Counted from the stretch's first letter, positions 9,546 to 21,656 are shown. The stretch: 64,000 nt of DNA from Paludibacter sp. (GCA_024710005.1 JANJVQ010000024.1:62001-126000), one strand, 5' to 3'. Numbers and translations are program-made. The notes: generated from the letters alone by a model not told the origin.

Positions 9546-9959
9546 ATGAGAAGTTTACAAAGTAAAGCAGAGATAAACCTTGATTCTGCTGAAGTTTTAC
9601 ATACAAAAGGATATTATCCATCGGTAGCTCATTGCTCTTATTATAGTTGTTTTCAGTTGGTAAGGCATATTTGGCTCAACTCTTTAGGTAAAACCGAAAG
9701 CGAATTGAAGCAATTAATTGCATCATTCAAAGACAACAAAGCTGTGGAAAAAGGCAGCCACGATGATTTGATAAATCAAATAGCAACACACATAAAGTTG
9801 AACAATGAAGGTGATTTTCGTGTTTTTAATAATAACATTGGGCAACTAAAAAGATTAAGACATTCTGCAGATTATGACGATGTGGGCTTTTCATTTCAGG
9901 AAAGCGAAAAATCAATATACTTGTCAAAATTAATCAGACCTGTTTTAAAAAGATACTAA
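9546..9959 (+). CDS. HEPN domain protein (UPF0332-like)
   Basis: About 137 residues, all-helical. SAEVLHTKGYYPSVAHCSYY and the C-terminal LKRLRHSADYDDVGF match the HEPN fold, particularly the UPF0332-like group with its R-x-x-ADY motif. HEPN proteins are often RNase toxins or nucleotide-binding partners of MNT antitoxins. An in-frame TTG at 9489 would add 19 residues, but ATG 9546 gives a start at the family's usual first helix. TACCTTTG at 9529-9536 looks like a -7 promoter box, which would leave an almost leaderless message from 9546. Only 1 bp separates it from the next gene. First gene of the HEPN-unknown-SecB-Panacea-toxin cassette. Confidence 0.75.
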   Translation: MRSLQSKAEINLDSAEVLHTKGYYPSVAHCSYYSCFQLVRHIWLNSLGKTESELKQLIASFKDNKAVEKGSHDDLINQIATHIKLNNEGDFRVFNNNIGQLKRLRHSADYDDVGFSFQESEKSIYLSKLIRPVLKRY

Positions 9960-9960
9960 G

Positions 9961-10437
9961 ATGACTCCCAAAGAATATATCGTTATTGAACTGAAATCAT
10001 TTATTAATGATTTTCCGCAGACCCGTGTCCGTTACGAACATGATCTTTCTTCTGAGACACATTTTGTCGAAGTTATTCCAAATCAAATTTATCACTTGGA
10101 TGCTGATTATGTAAAATGGGAATGTAATTTCTTTGACAATTTTATAAATTTGTTCCCTTCAGAAAATGTATGTTTTATTTCTGATGATGCGATTGTAGGT
10201 TTGCAAAATATCGATTTTGAAATCTATGGAAAAGAATTTGTTTCACCATTTACAGTTAATTCAGGAGTAATGTCATTGCTCGATGATTGGATACATGCAA
10301 GCTCTTTTGTAAAAGGAGCTGATCTACACAATGTCAGTTTCTGTTTTGAATCAAAATCTGAAGTAATTAATACGCTCTCTAATGGAACTCATGCAGATCG
10401 TGTTAGTTGTAATGATGGTTTACCCTTAGCCGCATAA
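9961..10437 (+). CDS. Unknown 158-residue protein in HEPN/SecB cassette
   Basis: A 158-residue acidic protein with no signal peptide, no membrane segment and no catalytic motif that I recognise. It is rich in Phe, Asp and Asn in its central part (WECNFFDNFINLF). It sits 1 bp after the HEPN gene and 1 bp before the SecB-like gene, so it is surely translated with them. By position it could be an antitoxin to the HEPN protein or a client that the SecB-like chaperone holds; that is inference from context only. Confidence 0.65.
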   Translation: MTPKEYIVIELKSFINDFPQTRVRYEHDLSSETHFVEVIPNQIYHLDADYVKWECNFFDNFINLFPSENVCFISDDAIVGLQNIDFEIYGKEFVSPFTVNSGVMSLLDDWIHASSFVKGADLHNVSFCFESKSEVINTLSNGTHADRVSCNDGLPLAA

Positions 10438-10438
10438 T

Positions 10439-10837
10439 ATGGAAGAAAAAAAAGAATTAGAGTCAGGTTTCCGTATTCAGAATATTCTGTTAATCGAGAG
10501 TTCGTTTTCTCGAATTCTTACAGTTATATTCGACAATCCTGACATTAAACAGGAAGCGAATGTTGAAGTAAATGTTTCGATTAATGAAAATATTGTTTCT
10601 GTTACGGTAAATTTATTATACAAGCAGGTGCTCAATGAAATTGAGCAGGTTTCGGCTAAGATTAGCATGATTGGTGTCTTTGAAAAATTTGGTGATTCGC
10701 CGCTTAATTTAGAACAATTTGGGAAGGTAAATGGTGCTGCAATGATTTATCCATATATCAGAGAGCACTTTACAAATCTTGCTGTAAAAGCTGGTATTGG
10801 TCTTATTTTCTTGCCGCCGGTAAATTTGACAAAATAA
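10439..10837 (+). CDS. SecB-like chaperone of a toxin-antitoxin module
   Basis: A 132-residue protein with the SecB fold pattern: four beta-strand blocks, then IYPYIREHFTNLAVKAGI followed by LPPVNL, which corresponds to the SecB segment with FPYAR...LPPVNF. True SecB is about 150 residues and mostly proteobacterial; short SecB-like proteins in other phyla are typical partners of toxin-antitoxin-chaperone (TAC) systems, where they protect an unstable antitoxin, as Rv1957 does for HigA1 in Mycobacterium tuberculosis. It lies 22 bp upstream of a Panacea antitoxin gene. Assigned as a TAC chaperone and not as a general export chaperone because of this context. Confidence 0.8.
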   Translation: MEEKKELESGFRIQNILLIESSFSRILTVIFDNPDIKQEANVEVNVSINENIVSVTVNLLYKQVLNEIEQVSAKISMIGVFEKFGDSPLNLEQFGKVNGAAMIYPYIREHFTNLAVKAGIGLIFLPPVNLTK

Positions 10838-10859
10838 AGTAAAACTAAATTATGTTGTT

Positions 10860-11426
10860 ATGGATTTAGGGATGACTGCAAATAAAGATCTTATTGGCAA
10901 TCTGATTATCTATATTGCTGATAAATGCAAGCCTTTGTATCACACGAAACTTCTTAAAATTTTGTATTTTATTGATGAAGTTGCAGTACAAGAGAAAGGT
11001 TCTCCAATTACCTGGTTAGAATACAGTGTATGGGGGAAAGGTCCTGTATCTAAGGAAATTTATTTTTCAAAAGTGGATAATTGCAACCCCTTTGATTCTT
11101 ACTTCACCATTTCGAAGAAAAATAATAATGCATATCAAATAATACCTAAACAGGTTTTTGACAAATCAGAGTTCAGTAAAAAAGACATCGAAATTATTGA
11201 TCATGTAATTGATCTGTACGGAAAAAAAACATCTGATGAGTTAATAGAATTGACCCATGCCAAAGGTTCATTATGGAGCAATATTGTTGAAACAAAAAAC
11301 ATCAAATTTTCAAAAGAAAATACCACGAGTGTTTACTCAATTAATTTTGCAGACCTGATAAAAGATGATACTATGAAGTCTTTGTCATATTTTATAGCCA
11401 GAGAAGATCTTGCTTGTAAAGTATGA
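10860..11426 (+). CDS. Panacea (DUF4065) domain antitoxin
   Basis: A 188-residue protein of the DUF4065/SocA-like Panacea family, the versatile antitoxin domain that neutralises many unrelated toxins. Family marks are LYHTKLLKILYFIDEVAVQ and, about 25 residues on, WLEYSVWGKGPVSKEIY, which matches the typical 'Y..W..GPV...IY' motif. The C-terminal part (YGKKTSDELIELTHAKGSLW) matches the family's 'T.....PW'-like end. It is followed by a gene overlapping by 4 bp (ATGA), the normal antitoxin-then-toxin order, and preceded by a SecB-like chaperone gene. Start ATG 10860 chosen; Met at residue 4 is also possible. Confidence 0.87.
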   Translation: MDLGMTANKDLIGNLIIYIADKCKPLYHTKLLKILYFIDEVAVQEKGSPITWLEYSVWGKGPVSKEIYFSKVDNCNPFDSYFTISKKNNNAYQIIPKQVFDKSEFSKKDIEIIDHVIDLYGKKTSDELIELTHAKGSLWSNIVETKNIKFSKENTTSVYSINFADLIKDDTMKSLSYFIAREDLACKV

Positions 11427-11896
11427 TATATCCTCGGGGTTCAATTATCAAAATAAAAGAATTTCCTTTACCACAGGGACCGAAGGACAAGTATTTTATT
11501 GTAATTGATTGCATAGATGATAAATTGTATAGCTTATTGGCTATGACAACCACCAATAAGTCAGGATTTTATTTTGATTTGTCCGCAATTAACCTCAAAT
11601 ATGGTTCTTTAGCTTACTTGAACGAATCTAATTTCATGTTTTGTTTTCCTGCAGATTTTATTATAGGTATAAATGGTTTTAGTTTTTGGGAAGACACATT
11701 CTTGTTGTCAAACACATGCTTTAGAGATTATGAATGTGATCGATTAGAAAAATTGAATCCGAATTTACTTGATACGCTAAAAACTAATGTGCTGAATGAT
11801 CTCGTTTATTGTTTGTATAAATCTGATTTGACGAAATATAAATATAAATCCATACTCGAAAATGTTTTGGTTGAGTTGAATCCGGCAAAAATGTAG
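11423..11896 (+). CDS. Probable toxin paired with the Panacea antitoxin
   Basis: A 157-residue protein translationally coupled to the Panacea gene by an ATGA overlap. The N-terminus RGSIIKIKEFPLPQGPKDKYFIVID recalls the SH3-like barrel of PemK/MazF toxins, where a GDI-like strand precedes a K-x-(R/Y)-x-x-x-V strand, but the catalytic pattern of MazF is not clear. The second half is not recognisable. Genes directly after Panacea antitoxins are usually the toxins. Toxin role is inferred from position and size; the molecular target is unknown. Confidence 0.65.
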   Translation: MIYPRGSIIKIKEFPLPQGPKDKYFIVIDCIDDKLYSLLAMTTTNKSGFYFDLSAINLKYGSLAYLNESNFMFCFPADFIIGINGFSFWEDTFLLSNTCFRDYECDRLEKLNPNLLDTLKTNVLNDLVYCLYKSDLTKYKYKSILENVLVELNPAKM

Positions 11897-11902
11897 TCCT
11901 CC

Positions 11903-12718
11903 ATGCACTTCCACATCCTCCAACCATCCCCATTCCTCCGAAACTACATCCGGCATTATTGCTTTATGGAAGCGGGTGCTGCGGAAGGCAACATCATGGA
12001 AAGGGTTATCCCGACTGAGAACGTGCAGTTGATGTTTCACTATGGAAATCCTTTTGAGGTACATAAACCGGACCTGACAGTCATCCGGCAACCCCGTTCT
12101 ATTATCAGCGGACTATCGAATAACTACGCCGATGTTACAACGATGGGGGAGGCAGGAGTCGTGTTTGTCAGTTTTTATCCGGCAGGAGCCTGTCATTTCT
12201 TCCCGTTTCCGCTGTCTGAAATTGAAAATATGGATGTTGATTTGTCTGATATTTTTAATGCTGAAATCAGGGAGGTGGAGGAAAAGCTTTTTCAGACAAG
12301 TTCAATGGAAGAAAAGAAGGTTGTAATAGAAAGTTTTCTCATAGGCAGGTTTAAGCCGGTTTTTTCTTACGATAGTTTGTTGATTCACAAGGGTGTTGAA
12401 ATCATCAAACAGAGCAGGGGACAGATATCTGCTCATTTACTTTCTGAGAGATTGGCTGTCACCCCGAAGAGTCTGGAAAGAAAATTCGCGGACAGAATCG
12501 GTAAAACACCCAAGCAATTCATCAAATTGATTCGTTTTCAGGAAACGTTGAAGGATTTCAGTATGAATAAACACATCAACCTGACGGAATATGCTTACCG
12601 GAACGGGTATTTCGACCAGTCGCATTTTATCCGTGATTTTAAATCTTTCTCCGGATACACTCCGAAAGAATTTTTCGCGAAATATCCGGAATTCAATATT
12701 CAGGCGGATTGCGTGTAG
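11903..12718 (+). CDS. AraC-family transcriptional regulator
   Basis: A 271-residue regulator. The N-terminal 150 residues match the DUF6597-type sensor domain (LRNYIRHYCFMEA, then VIPTENVQLMFHYG, and SFYPAGACHFF). The C-terminal 100 residues carry the two AraC HTHs: LSERLAVTPKSLERKFADRIG and YAYRNGYFDQSHFIRDFKSFSGYTPKEF compressed in the usual spacing. It starts 6 bp after the toxin gene but is an ordinary regulator more likely tied to the following uvrA-like gene or to itself. The start ATG at 11903 gives the standard length. Confidence 0.88.
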   Translation: MHFHILQPSPFLRNYIRHYCFMEAGAAEGNIMERVIPTENVQLMFHYGNPFEVHKPDLTVIRQPRSIISGLSNNYADVTTMGEAGVVFVSFYPAGACHFFPFPLSEIENMDVDLSDIFNAEIREVEEKLFQTSSMEEKKVVIESFLIGRFKPVFSYDSLLIHKGVEIIKQSRGQISAHLLSERLAVTPKSLERKFADRIGKTPKQFIKLIRFQETLKDFSMNKHINLTEYAYRNGYFDQSHFIRDFKSFSGYTPKEFFAKYPEFNIQADCV

Positions 12719-12772
12719 TTTCTGTTGGTTGTTTTGTCTTTTTTTATACAATTTTGCAAGCCGGACTGTTGC

Positions 12773-12780
12773 TAATTTTG
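12773..12780 (+). promoter_or_regulatory. Candidate -7 box before the uvrA-like gene
   Basis: TAATTTTG fits TAnnTTTG, 30 bp before the ATG at 12810. A TTTTG at 12752-12756 lies 16 bp upstream as a possible -33 box. Confidence 0.45.
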
Positions 12781-12809
12781 CAGGCTATTCACAAATCAAA
12801 CCAACCAAC

Positions 12810-14780
12810 ATGGACAGAGAACAGATTATCGTTAAAAATGCCCACGCGAACAACCTCAAAAACATCGACATCGAAATTCCCAAACACAAATTGGTGGTTT
12901 TCACGGGTGTGTCGGGTTCGGGGAAGTCATCCCTCCTTTTTGACACGGTTTATGTCGAAGCGCAACGTCAGTTAATCGAGACTTTTTCCACTTTTGCCCG
13001 TACCCAGATGCCCAAACTTTCCCGTCCGGATGTGGATGATATCCTGAACTTATCGACGGCCATCGTGATAGATCAGAAGCGTATGGGCAATAACCTGCGC
13101 AGTACGGTCGGCACAGCTACCGAGATTAACACTTACCTGCGATTGCTCTATTCCCGCGTGGGAAAACCGTTTGTCGGCCCGTCTTTTTATTTTTCATTTA
13201 ATCATCCCGAAGGCATGTGTCCGCATTGCAACGGACTCGGAAAGCAAATCAAAATCGATTTGGATTTGTTTTTAGACCGGGAGAAATCGATACGTGAAGG
13301 TGCCATTACCCATCCGCATTACAAACCCGGTGGTTTTTTATGGAAGGAGTTGGTGCATTTGGGCATCGTGGATGCGGAAAAACCTTTGAAAGATTTCAGT
13401 CCGGAAGAATTGGACTTGCTCTTGTATTCGGAGCCTTTTCAAATAAAAAATGCCAAAGAGAAACTGTCTTACAACCGGACTTTCGAGGGTATTGCCCGGA
13501 AGTTGGAGAAAGCGGTTACCACCCGTGCCGATGATGAATCAGCCGAAGAAGAGAAGAATGCCTATACCCGGTATTTCAGTTATCAGCTATGTGAACATTG
13601 CGAAGGCACCCGCCTGAACGAGCGGGCAAGGAGCGTGACCATCAAAGGATTGAATATCGCGGAAGTTTGCAGCTTAGAGTTGGTTGATGTGTTTGATTTC
13701 CTGCAGGATGTTGATGATGAAATATCCAGGCCGGTGCTGCGGAAAGCCCGTTTCCTGTTGCAGCAACTCATCGAAATCGGAGTCGGTTATTTATCGCTCG
13801 AACGTGCAGTGGGTACGCTTTCGGGTGGTGAATCGCAACGGGTCAAGATGTCGAAACAGATGGATTGCAACTTGGTGGACATGCTGTATGTGCTCGATGA
13901 ACCCTCAATTGGACTGCATCCACGGGATACCGATAACCTGCTGAAAATCCTTTTCCGGCTGAAAGAAAAAGGTAATTCGGTATTCGTGGTGGAGCATGAC
14001 CCCGACATCATCCGCGCAGCGGAATGGATTGTGGATATGGGGCCGAAAGCCGGGAAACTGGGTGGTCAGGTTGTGTATAACGGAGAACCGGCTACTTTCA
14101 TCGGCGTATTCGATTTGATACGAAAAGAATTTGCAGCGGCGACCCAATCGGAGGCTTCCCTGTTCAGTTTTAATTCCAAAGGCGCTTGTCCGAAATGCAA
14201 CGGGCAGGGCGTGCTGACCTTCGAACTACACTTCTTAGACTCAGTAAAAACCGTCTGCGACGAATGCGATGGAAAGAGATATCATGCCGAAGTGTTGGAG
14301 CTGAAGTTCCAGGGAAAAAGCATCGCCGATGTGCTGGATATGACCATCAATCAGGCAGCGGAATTCTTCAAATCAGCCAATATTAAAAAGCATTTGCATA
14401 TTTTGCAGGAGGTGGGTTTGGGTTACCTGAAACTCGGGCAATCGCTCAGTACTTTGTCGGGCGGAGAATCGCAACGCCTGAAAATAGCCAATGAGTTGAA
14501 AAAAGAAGGCAATATCTACATCATGGATGAACCAACCACCGGACTGCACATGTCCAACATCGACAATTTCTACCGCATCATCCGCTCCCTGGTCGATAAC
14601 CACAACACGGTAGTCATCATTGAGCATAACCTCGACATCATCCGCTATGCCGACTGGATTATCGACATGGGACCCGAAGGTGGCAAGAACGGGGGCGAAC
14701 TAATTTTTCAGGGCACACCTGAGGAACTGGTGAAATGCGAGCGATCGATTACGGGGGAGTATTTGGGGAGGGTGATTTGA
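12810..14780 (+). CDS. UvrA-like ABC ATPase lacking its second Walker A region
   Basis: A UvrA-class protein of about 656 residues (class II UvrA-like proteins run near 750). First NBD: Walker A GVSGSGKS at 33-40, CPHC...CEHC zinc site, signature LSGGESQR at 337-344. Second NBD: CPKC...CDEC zinc site and signature LSGGESQR at 549-556, with a DEPTTGLH Walker B. What should lie between them, the NNLK...GVSGSGKS segment of the second NBD, is absent: the first NBD tail VVYNGEP (about 422-427) runs straight into [14 protein letters not shown]. The frame is open, so the shortened protein can be made but should bind nucleotide at only one Walker A. The ATG at 12810 matches the family start; the frame extends further upstream through the araC end. 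Family roles are DNA damage recognition or drug resistance. Confidence 0.88.
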   Translation: MDREQIIVKNAHANNLKNIDIEIPKHKLVVFTGVSGSGKSSLLFDTVYVEAQRQLIETFSTFARTQMPKLSRPDVDDILNLSTAIVIDQKRMGNNLRSTVGTATEINTYLRLLYSRVGKPFVGPSFYFSFNHPEGMCPHCNGLGKQIKIDLDLFLDREKSIREGAITHPHYKPGGFLWKELVHLGIVDAEKPLKDFSPEELDLLLYSEPFQIKNAKEKLSYNRTFEGIARKLEKAVTTRADDESAEEEKNAYTRYFSYQLCEHCEGTRLNERARSVTIKGLNIAEVCSLELVDVFDFLQDVDDEISRPVLRKARFLLQQLIEIGVGYLSLERAVGTLSGGESQRVKMSKQMDCNLVDMLYVLDEPSIGLHPRDTDNLLKILFRLKEKGNSVFVVEHDPDIIRAAEWIVDMGPKAGKLGGQVVYNGEPATFIGVFDLIRKEFAAATQSEASLFSFNSKGACPKCNGQGVLTFELHFLDSVKTVCDECDGKRYHAEVLELKFQGKSIADVLDMTINQAAEFFKSANIKKHLHILQEVGLGYLKLGQSLSTLSGGESQRLKIANELKKEGNIYIMDEPTTGLHMSNIDNFYRIIRSLVDNHNTVVIIEHNLDIIRYADWIIDMGPEGGKNGGELIFQGTPEELVKCERSITGEYLGRVI

Positions 14781-14853
14781 TTAAGAATGGGTGTTGTATC
14801 AAACCTTTCCCCCTCCAATTTGTTATAAGCATCAAAACAAAAATCAACTGCTT

Positions 14854-15414
14854 ATGACAAAAAAACAATTACCACCCGAAACAAGCAAGGAACTGCTCCG
14901 TACCCTGCAAATCCGTTTTGAAAAGAACATATCACGCCACAAAGACATAGCATGGGTGCAGGTGCAGGCGAAATTAGAAGCAAACCCTTCGAAGTTATGG
15001 TCGCTGAGCGAGATGGAAGCAACCGGTGGAGAGCCGGATGTGGTTGGTTACGATGCCCAAACTGGAGAGTTTATTTTCTATGACTGTTCGCCCGAGACGC
15101 CCAAAGGTCGCCGGAGCATTTGCTTCGATCCCGAGGCCCTGGAGTCGAGGAAAGAGTATAAACCGGCTCACAGCGCAATCGGCATGGCCAACGAGATGGG
15201 GATAGAACTCTTATCCGAAGAAGAATATCGCAATTTGCAGCAGTTGGGAAAATTTGACACCAAGACATCCAGCTGGGTAAAAACTCCAGCAGCAATCAGA
15301 AAATTAGGCGGAGCGCTGTTTTGTGACCGGCGATACGACCATGTTTTCGTGTATCACAATGGCGCTGAATCGTATTATGCCGTGCGGGGATTTCGGGGGA
15401 AATTGAGCGTTTGA
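14854..15414 (+). CDS. DUF4256 domain protein
   Basis: About 186 residues, cytoplasmic. The family pattern is clear: an N-terminal helix with LLRTLQIRFEKN, WSLSEMEATGGEPDVV, then YDCSPETPKGRRSICFD and the C-terminal RYDHVFVYHNGAESYYAVRG. The family has no established function; members are often annotated only as DUF4256. ATG at 14854 is preferred over an in-frame ATG/alternative start at 14791 because the conserved region begins just after it. It follows the uvrA-like gene by 73 bp on the same strand. Confidence 0.85.
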   Translation: MTKKQLPPETSKELLRTLQIRFEKNISRHKDIAWVQVQAKLEANPSKLWSLSEMEATGGEPDVVGYDAQTGEFIFYDCSPETPKGRRSICFDPEALESRKEYKPAHSAIGMANEMGIELLSEEEYRNLQQLGKFDTKTSSWVKTPAAIRKLGGALFCDRRYDHVFVYHNGAESYYAVRGFRGKLSV

Positions 15415-15458
15415 AAATGTTCGTTTCGAAAATATTTTTCAATCCCGTGATAATTCAA

Positions 15459-15466
15459 TACATTTG
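15459..15466 (+). promoter_or_regulatory. Candidate -7 box for bcp-ppa
   Basis: TACATTTG fits TAnnTTTG and lies 27 bp before the bcp start codon at 15493. Confidence 0.4.
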
Positions 15467-15492
15467 TATAAAAATTTACAAAACCTATCATT

Positions 15493-15945
15493 ATGGCATT
15501 ACAAGTGGGAGACAAAGCCCCCGAAATACTGGGCGTCAATCAGGATGGCAAAGAACTGAAATTATCAGACTTTGCCGGGAAGAAAATCGTATTATACTTT
15601 TATCCGAAAGACAATACTTCCGGGTGTACGGCTCAGGCCTGTAACCTGCGCGATAATTACAGCGAGCTACGCAAAGCCGGATACGAAATCATTGGCGTGA
15701 GCGCCGACAGTGAGAAATCGCATCAGGGATTTATCGCCAAACAAAATCTGCCTTTTAATTTAATTGCTGATACGGAAAAAACCTTATCTACGCTGTTTGG
15801 TACCTGGGGCGAAAAATCCATGTACGGCAGAAAATACATGGGCATGTTCCGGACAACCTTCATTATCGATGAAAAAGGTTTGATAGAAAGGATTATCAGT
15901 CCGAAAGAAGTGAAAACCAGTAACCACGCCGCGCAAATCTTATGA
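15493..15945 (+). CDS. bcp: Thioredoxin-dependent thiol peroxidase (Bcp/PrxQ)
   Basis: A 150-residue peroxiredoxin of the Bcp/PrxQ group that reduces hydrogen and organic peroxides using thioredoxin. Peroxidatic Cys45 and resolving Cys50 are in the typical [14 protein letters not shown] context, five residues apart, as in two-Cys PrxQ enzymes. Upstream DKAPEI and YFYPKD complete the family signature. Cytoplasmic, no signal peptide. Its last codons overlap the ATG of the pyrophosphatase gene by 4 bp. Confidence 0.93.
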   Translation: MALQVGDKAPEILGVNQDGKELKLSDFAGKKIVLYFYPKDNTSGCTAQACNLRDNYSELRKAGYEIIGVSADSEKSHQGFIAKQNLPFNLIADTEKTLSTLFGTWGEKSMYGRKYMGMFRTTFIIDEKGLIERIISPKEVKTSNHAAQIL

Positions 15946-16505
15946 GAAGTAATTTCAACCCCTGGCATCAGGTAGTGCCACAGACAAGTAACAATGAAGT
16001 GGTAAAAGGCATCATTGAAATCCCCAAAGGCAGTCGTGCGAAGTATGAATTAGACAAAGAAAGCGGTTTGCTGCGCTTAGACCGGGTATTATATACATCC
16101 GTTTATTATCCGCATAACTACGGGTTTATTCCTCAAACCTATTGCGAAGACAATGACCCGCTCGATATCATGATTTTATCGCGTATCGAAGTGGTACCCT
16201 TGTGTATCGTGGAGGCAAAAGTGATTGGTGTGATGCGCATGCTTGATAACGGGGAAGCCGATGATAAAATCATCGCGGTGGCTGCCGGCGACCCGAGTGT
16301 AAATCATTTCAACGATGTGTCCGATCTTCCTCCACACATGATGCAGGAGACCATGAGTTTTTTTGAAGATTATACCAAACTGGAAAATAAAACCGTAGTC
16401 GTGGAAAAGTTTTTTAATAAAGAAACCGCGCTCAAAATCATTGATGATGCGTATAAAATGTATCAGGAGAACTACGGGGAATTGCATAAGTGGATTTTTG
16501 GGTGA
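15942..16505 (+). CDS. ppa: Family I inorganic pyrophosphatase
   Basis: Hydrolyses pyrophosphate to phosphate, pulling biosynthetic reactions forward. The 187-residue protein has the family I marks [25 protein letters not shown] and the metal-binding signature DNDPLDIM. It lacks none of the visible acidic residues. Coupled to bcp by an ATGA overlap. A strong hairpin follows at 16556-16593. Confidence 0.94.
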   Translation: MRSNFNPWHQVVPQTSNNEVVKGIIEIPKGSRAKYELDKESGLLRLDRVLYTSVYYPHNYGFIPQTYCEDNDPLDIMILSRIEVVPLCIVEAKVIGVMRMLDNGEADDKIIAVAAGDPSVNHFNDVSDLPPHMMQETMSFFEDYTKLENKTVVVEKFFNKETALKIIDDAYKMYQENYGELHKWIFG

Positions 16506-16555
16506 TTGATCCCAATTGATTCGGCAAATCCTTAATTTTTTCTCAACACAAAAGA

Positions 16556-16593
16556 AAAATCCCCTTGTAAATATCTCATTACAAGGGGATTTT
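16556..16593. terminator. Bidirectional rho-independent-type terminator
   Basis: AAAATCCCCTTGTAA (16556-16570) and its exact reverse complement (16579-16593) with an 8-base loop. It lies between the pyrophosphatase gene and the oppositely oriented tRNA-Leu and could stop both transcripts. Confidence 0.75.
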
Positions 16594-16603
16594 CTTTGGA
16601 AAG

Positions 16604-16687
16604 TACCCAGAGCCGGGATCGAACCGGCATGGAAGTGAATCCACTGGTGTTTGAGACCAGCGCGTCTACCAATTCCGCCATCTGGGC
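16604..16687 (-). tRNA. tRNA-Leu (anticodon CAA)
   Basis: Read on the minus strand: acceptor GCCCAGA pairs with UCUGGGU (G1 opposite U72), discriminator A, D-arm GGAAUUGGUAGACGC, anticodon stem CUGGU/ACCAG with loop CUCAAAC giving CAA, a long variable arm and T-arm with GUUCGAUCC. The 84-nt length and long variable arm mark it as a class II leucine tRNA reading UUG. CCA is not encoded. The remainder of 16506-16823 holds only the terminator at 16556. Confidence 0.95.
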
Positions 16688-16823
16688 GTTATAGCGGGTG
16701 CAAAGGTAATAGTTTTTTTTAATTTTTCAAGGTTTTGATTGAAATTCTTTGCTGCAAATTTAAAATATCTGAGACCGGAGCCCCGGTTAATTAAATTTCA
16801 GAAGAAAATGTAGCTGTATGTCA

Positions 16824-19961
<3,138 letters not shown>

Positions 19962-19971
19962 GCTATAGATT

Positions 19972-21642
19972 TTATTTTATGATTTCACTAATTTTTATTT
20001 TCTGAAATACCATGTCAGCCTGACTACTCTCGTATAAAACCCCGATTGTTTCCTCATCAACTGATGTGATACAGGAGTACCCCCTTCCACTCAGTTCATC
20101 GAGCAGTATCCATTTGTTTTCGGGCCAGGTTGCACCATCATCGAAACTGGCTTTCAGTGTAATGTTGTTTCTTTTTGAAATGGAATTGGGATTGCAAAAC
20201 AAAAGTACTTGTTTTTTTTCATTTTTAGAAATGTATGCATGTTTATATAAGCTGGCCATGCAGGTAGGTTCAATCAATGCTTTTCGTGAACTTGGGTGCT
20301 CTGTCCAGGTTTCACCCATGTCATTTGTTGTACATATTACCCGTCCGTTTATTTCAGTATTATTTCTGTTTCTTCCGTCTCGCATGTTCAGCATGATACT
20401 GCCATCGGTAAGCTGTACTGCCATACATTCGTTCACGCCGCTGTAGGCCGGATTGCTCGACTGCCATGTTTTGCCTCTGTCTAAACTATAGATGATGTTC
20501 GAAAAAGGTTCTCCTTTTTCATCCCGTCCTTGTGTTGGCATAACTAATGTGCCGTCATTCAACGTGATGCCACTTCCTGGTGCAGGACAGAAAAGCCACC
20601 ACTCCTCTTTTTTTACCTGTCGGGTGATGTTTTCCGGTTCGCTCCAGGTGGTGCCGTCATCTATACTTCGTGTAATCAAAAACTGAGAGGTCTCTTTTAC
20701 GTCAAAACCAGGCTGTGATCCCTTTTTATTCCATTGATGGAGCCATAGCTGACTGTCATCTGTCAGTCCTTCAATGAATTTTCCTGATTCAGCATCAAGA
20801 AGACCATGCATCCACAGTCCGGCAATGATAATCTCTCCAGTTACGTCATCTACCAGGATACAGGCATCACTCACTCCGTTGAATTTTTCAGGCAAACCGC
20901 CCCATTTTTTCATATCGAGTACAGTCTGTAGTGGTTCCCAGGTCTTACCTCTGTCGAAACTCCGGTTGATGGCAATGTTGATATCTCCCTGTAAATCACG
21001 GGCTGAATTATGCCGGGCGTCGTACACCGCAATTAATGTCCCCTTTTTAGTTGTGGCTAAGCCGGGAATTCTGTAAGTGTGTATCCCGTCATCTTTGTGC
21101 TGGCGCAATGCAATTCCCAATCTCAAATCAGGAGCTGCTTTTGTTGCATGAACCTGTAAATATCCCTGACTGGTTTTTATTTCCGTACAGCTGATATGAA
21201 TGGTGTTGGTCAGTTCAACTTCGCTTTTTAATTTGATGCTAACCCAAAAAAACTGTTCCGGCTTTTCAATTATAAGCTTTGATTTGAATGTCAATTTTTC
21301 TGCAGGTTTTAAAGATTGCCCATACTGTTTTCGGGAGTCTAACCTGCCTTTTTCATCTGCATGAAATACAGAAACACTTTCGATGTCTTTGAGGGCAGAA
21401 GTTCCTTTCAGTGATAATGTAATATCATACAATGAGACTGGTTTGCCGGATAGATTAGTCAGCCTGATTTTCATTACTGCATTGTGTTCAACCCGTGTTA
21501 CAACCGGAATGATTTGATGTGTTACCGATGCTGAAATCTGATCAGTAATCGTGTCTTTGCGACAAGAAACATGCTGTGTTGCTGAAGTATCCGAAATATA
21601 AAGTAAGATTGAAAAAAATAAAATTACCCTGATTGGTTTCAT
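19972..21642 (-). CDS. Exo-alpha-sialidase (GH33) with N-terminal accessory domain
   Basis: Releases terminal sialic acids from glycoconjugates outside the inner membrane. The 556-residue protein has a signal peptide (about 1-22), an Ig-like N-terminal sialidase accessory domain (about 30-170) and a six-bladed propeller. The Arg of the YRIPG motif is Arg191, and five Asp boxes are visible: SFDRGKTW 228, SIDDGTTW 326, SLDRGKTW 386, TNDMGETW 439 and SFDDGATW 499. A second triad Arg is likely in NMRDGRN (about 421); Glu405 in SGVNE and Tyr522 fit the nucleophile pair. Closely resembles the Bacteroides/Tannerella NanH type. It is 14 bp after the other sialidase gene. Confidence 0.93.
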   Translation of the reverse strand: MKPIRVILFFSILLYISDTSATQHVSCRKDTITDQISASVTHQIIPVVTRVEHNAVMKIRLTNLSGKPVSLYDITLSLKGTSALKDIESVSVFHADEKGRLDSRKQYGQSLKPAEKLTFKSKLIIEKPEQFFWVSIKLKSEVELTNTIHISCTEIKTSQGYLQVHATKAAPDLRLGIALRQHKDDGIHTYRIPGLATTKKGTLIAVYDARHNSARDLQGDINIAINRSFDRGKTWEPLQTVLDMKKWGGLPEKFNGVSDACILVDDVTGEIIIAGLWMHGLLDAESGKFIEGLTDDSQLWLHQWNKKGSQPGFDVKETSQFLITRSIDDGTTWSEPENITRQVKKEEWWLFCPAPGSGITLNDGTLVMPTQGRDEKGEPFSNIIYSLDRGKTWQSSNPAYSGVNECMAVQLTDGSIMLNMRDGRNRNNTEINGRVICTTNDMGETWTEHPSSRKALIEPTCMASLYKHAYISKNEKKQVLLFCNPNSISKRNNITLKASFDDGATWPENKWILLDELSGRGYSCITSVDEETIGVLYESSQADMVFQKIKISEIIK

Positions 21643-21656
21643 CTTTATAATAAGAA

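Noticed and set aside
10439-10837. Housekeeping SecB export chaperone
   Set aside because: It is short, lies in a toxin-antitoxin operon, and Bacteroidota generally do not rely on SecB for export.
12591-12809. N-terminal extension of the UvrA-like protein
   Set aside because: It overlaps the end of araC in another frame, has no UvrA similarity and contains the promoter box; ATG 12810 matches the family start.
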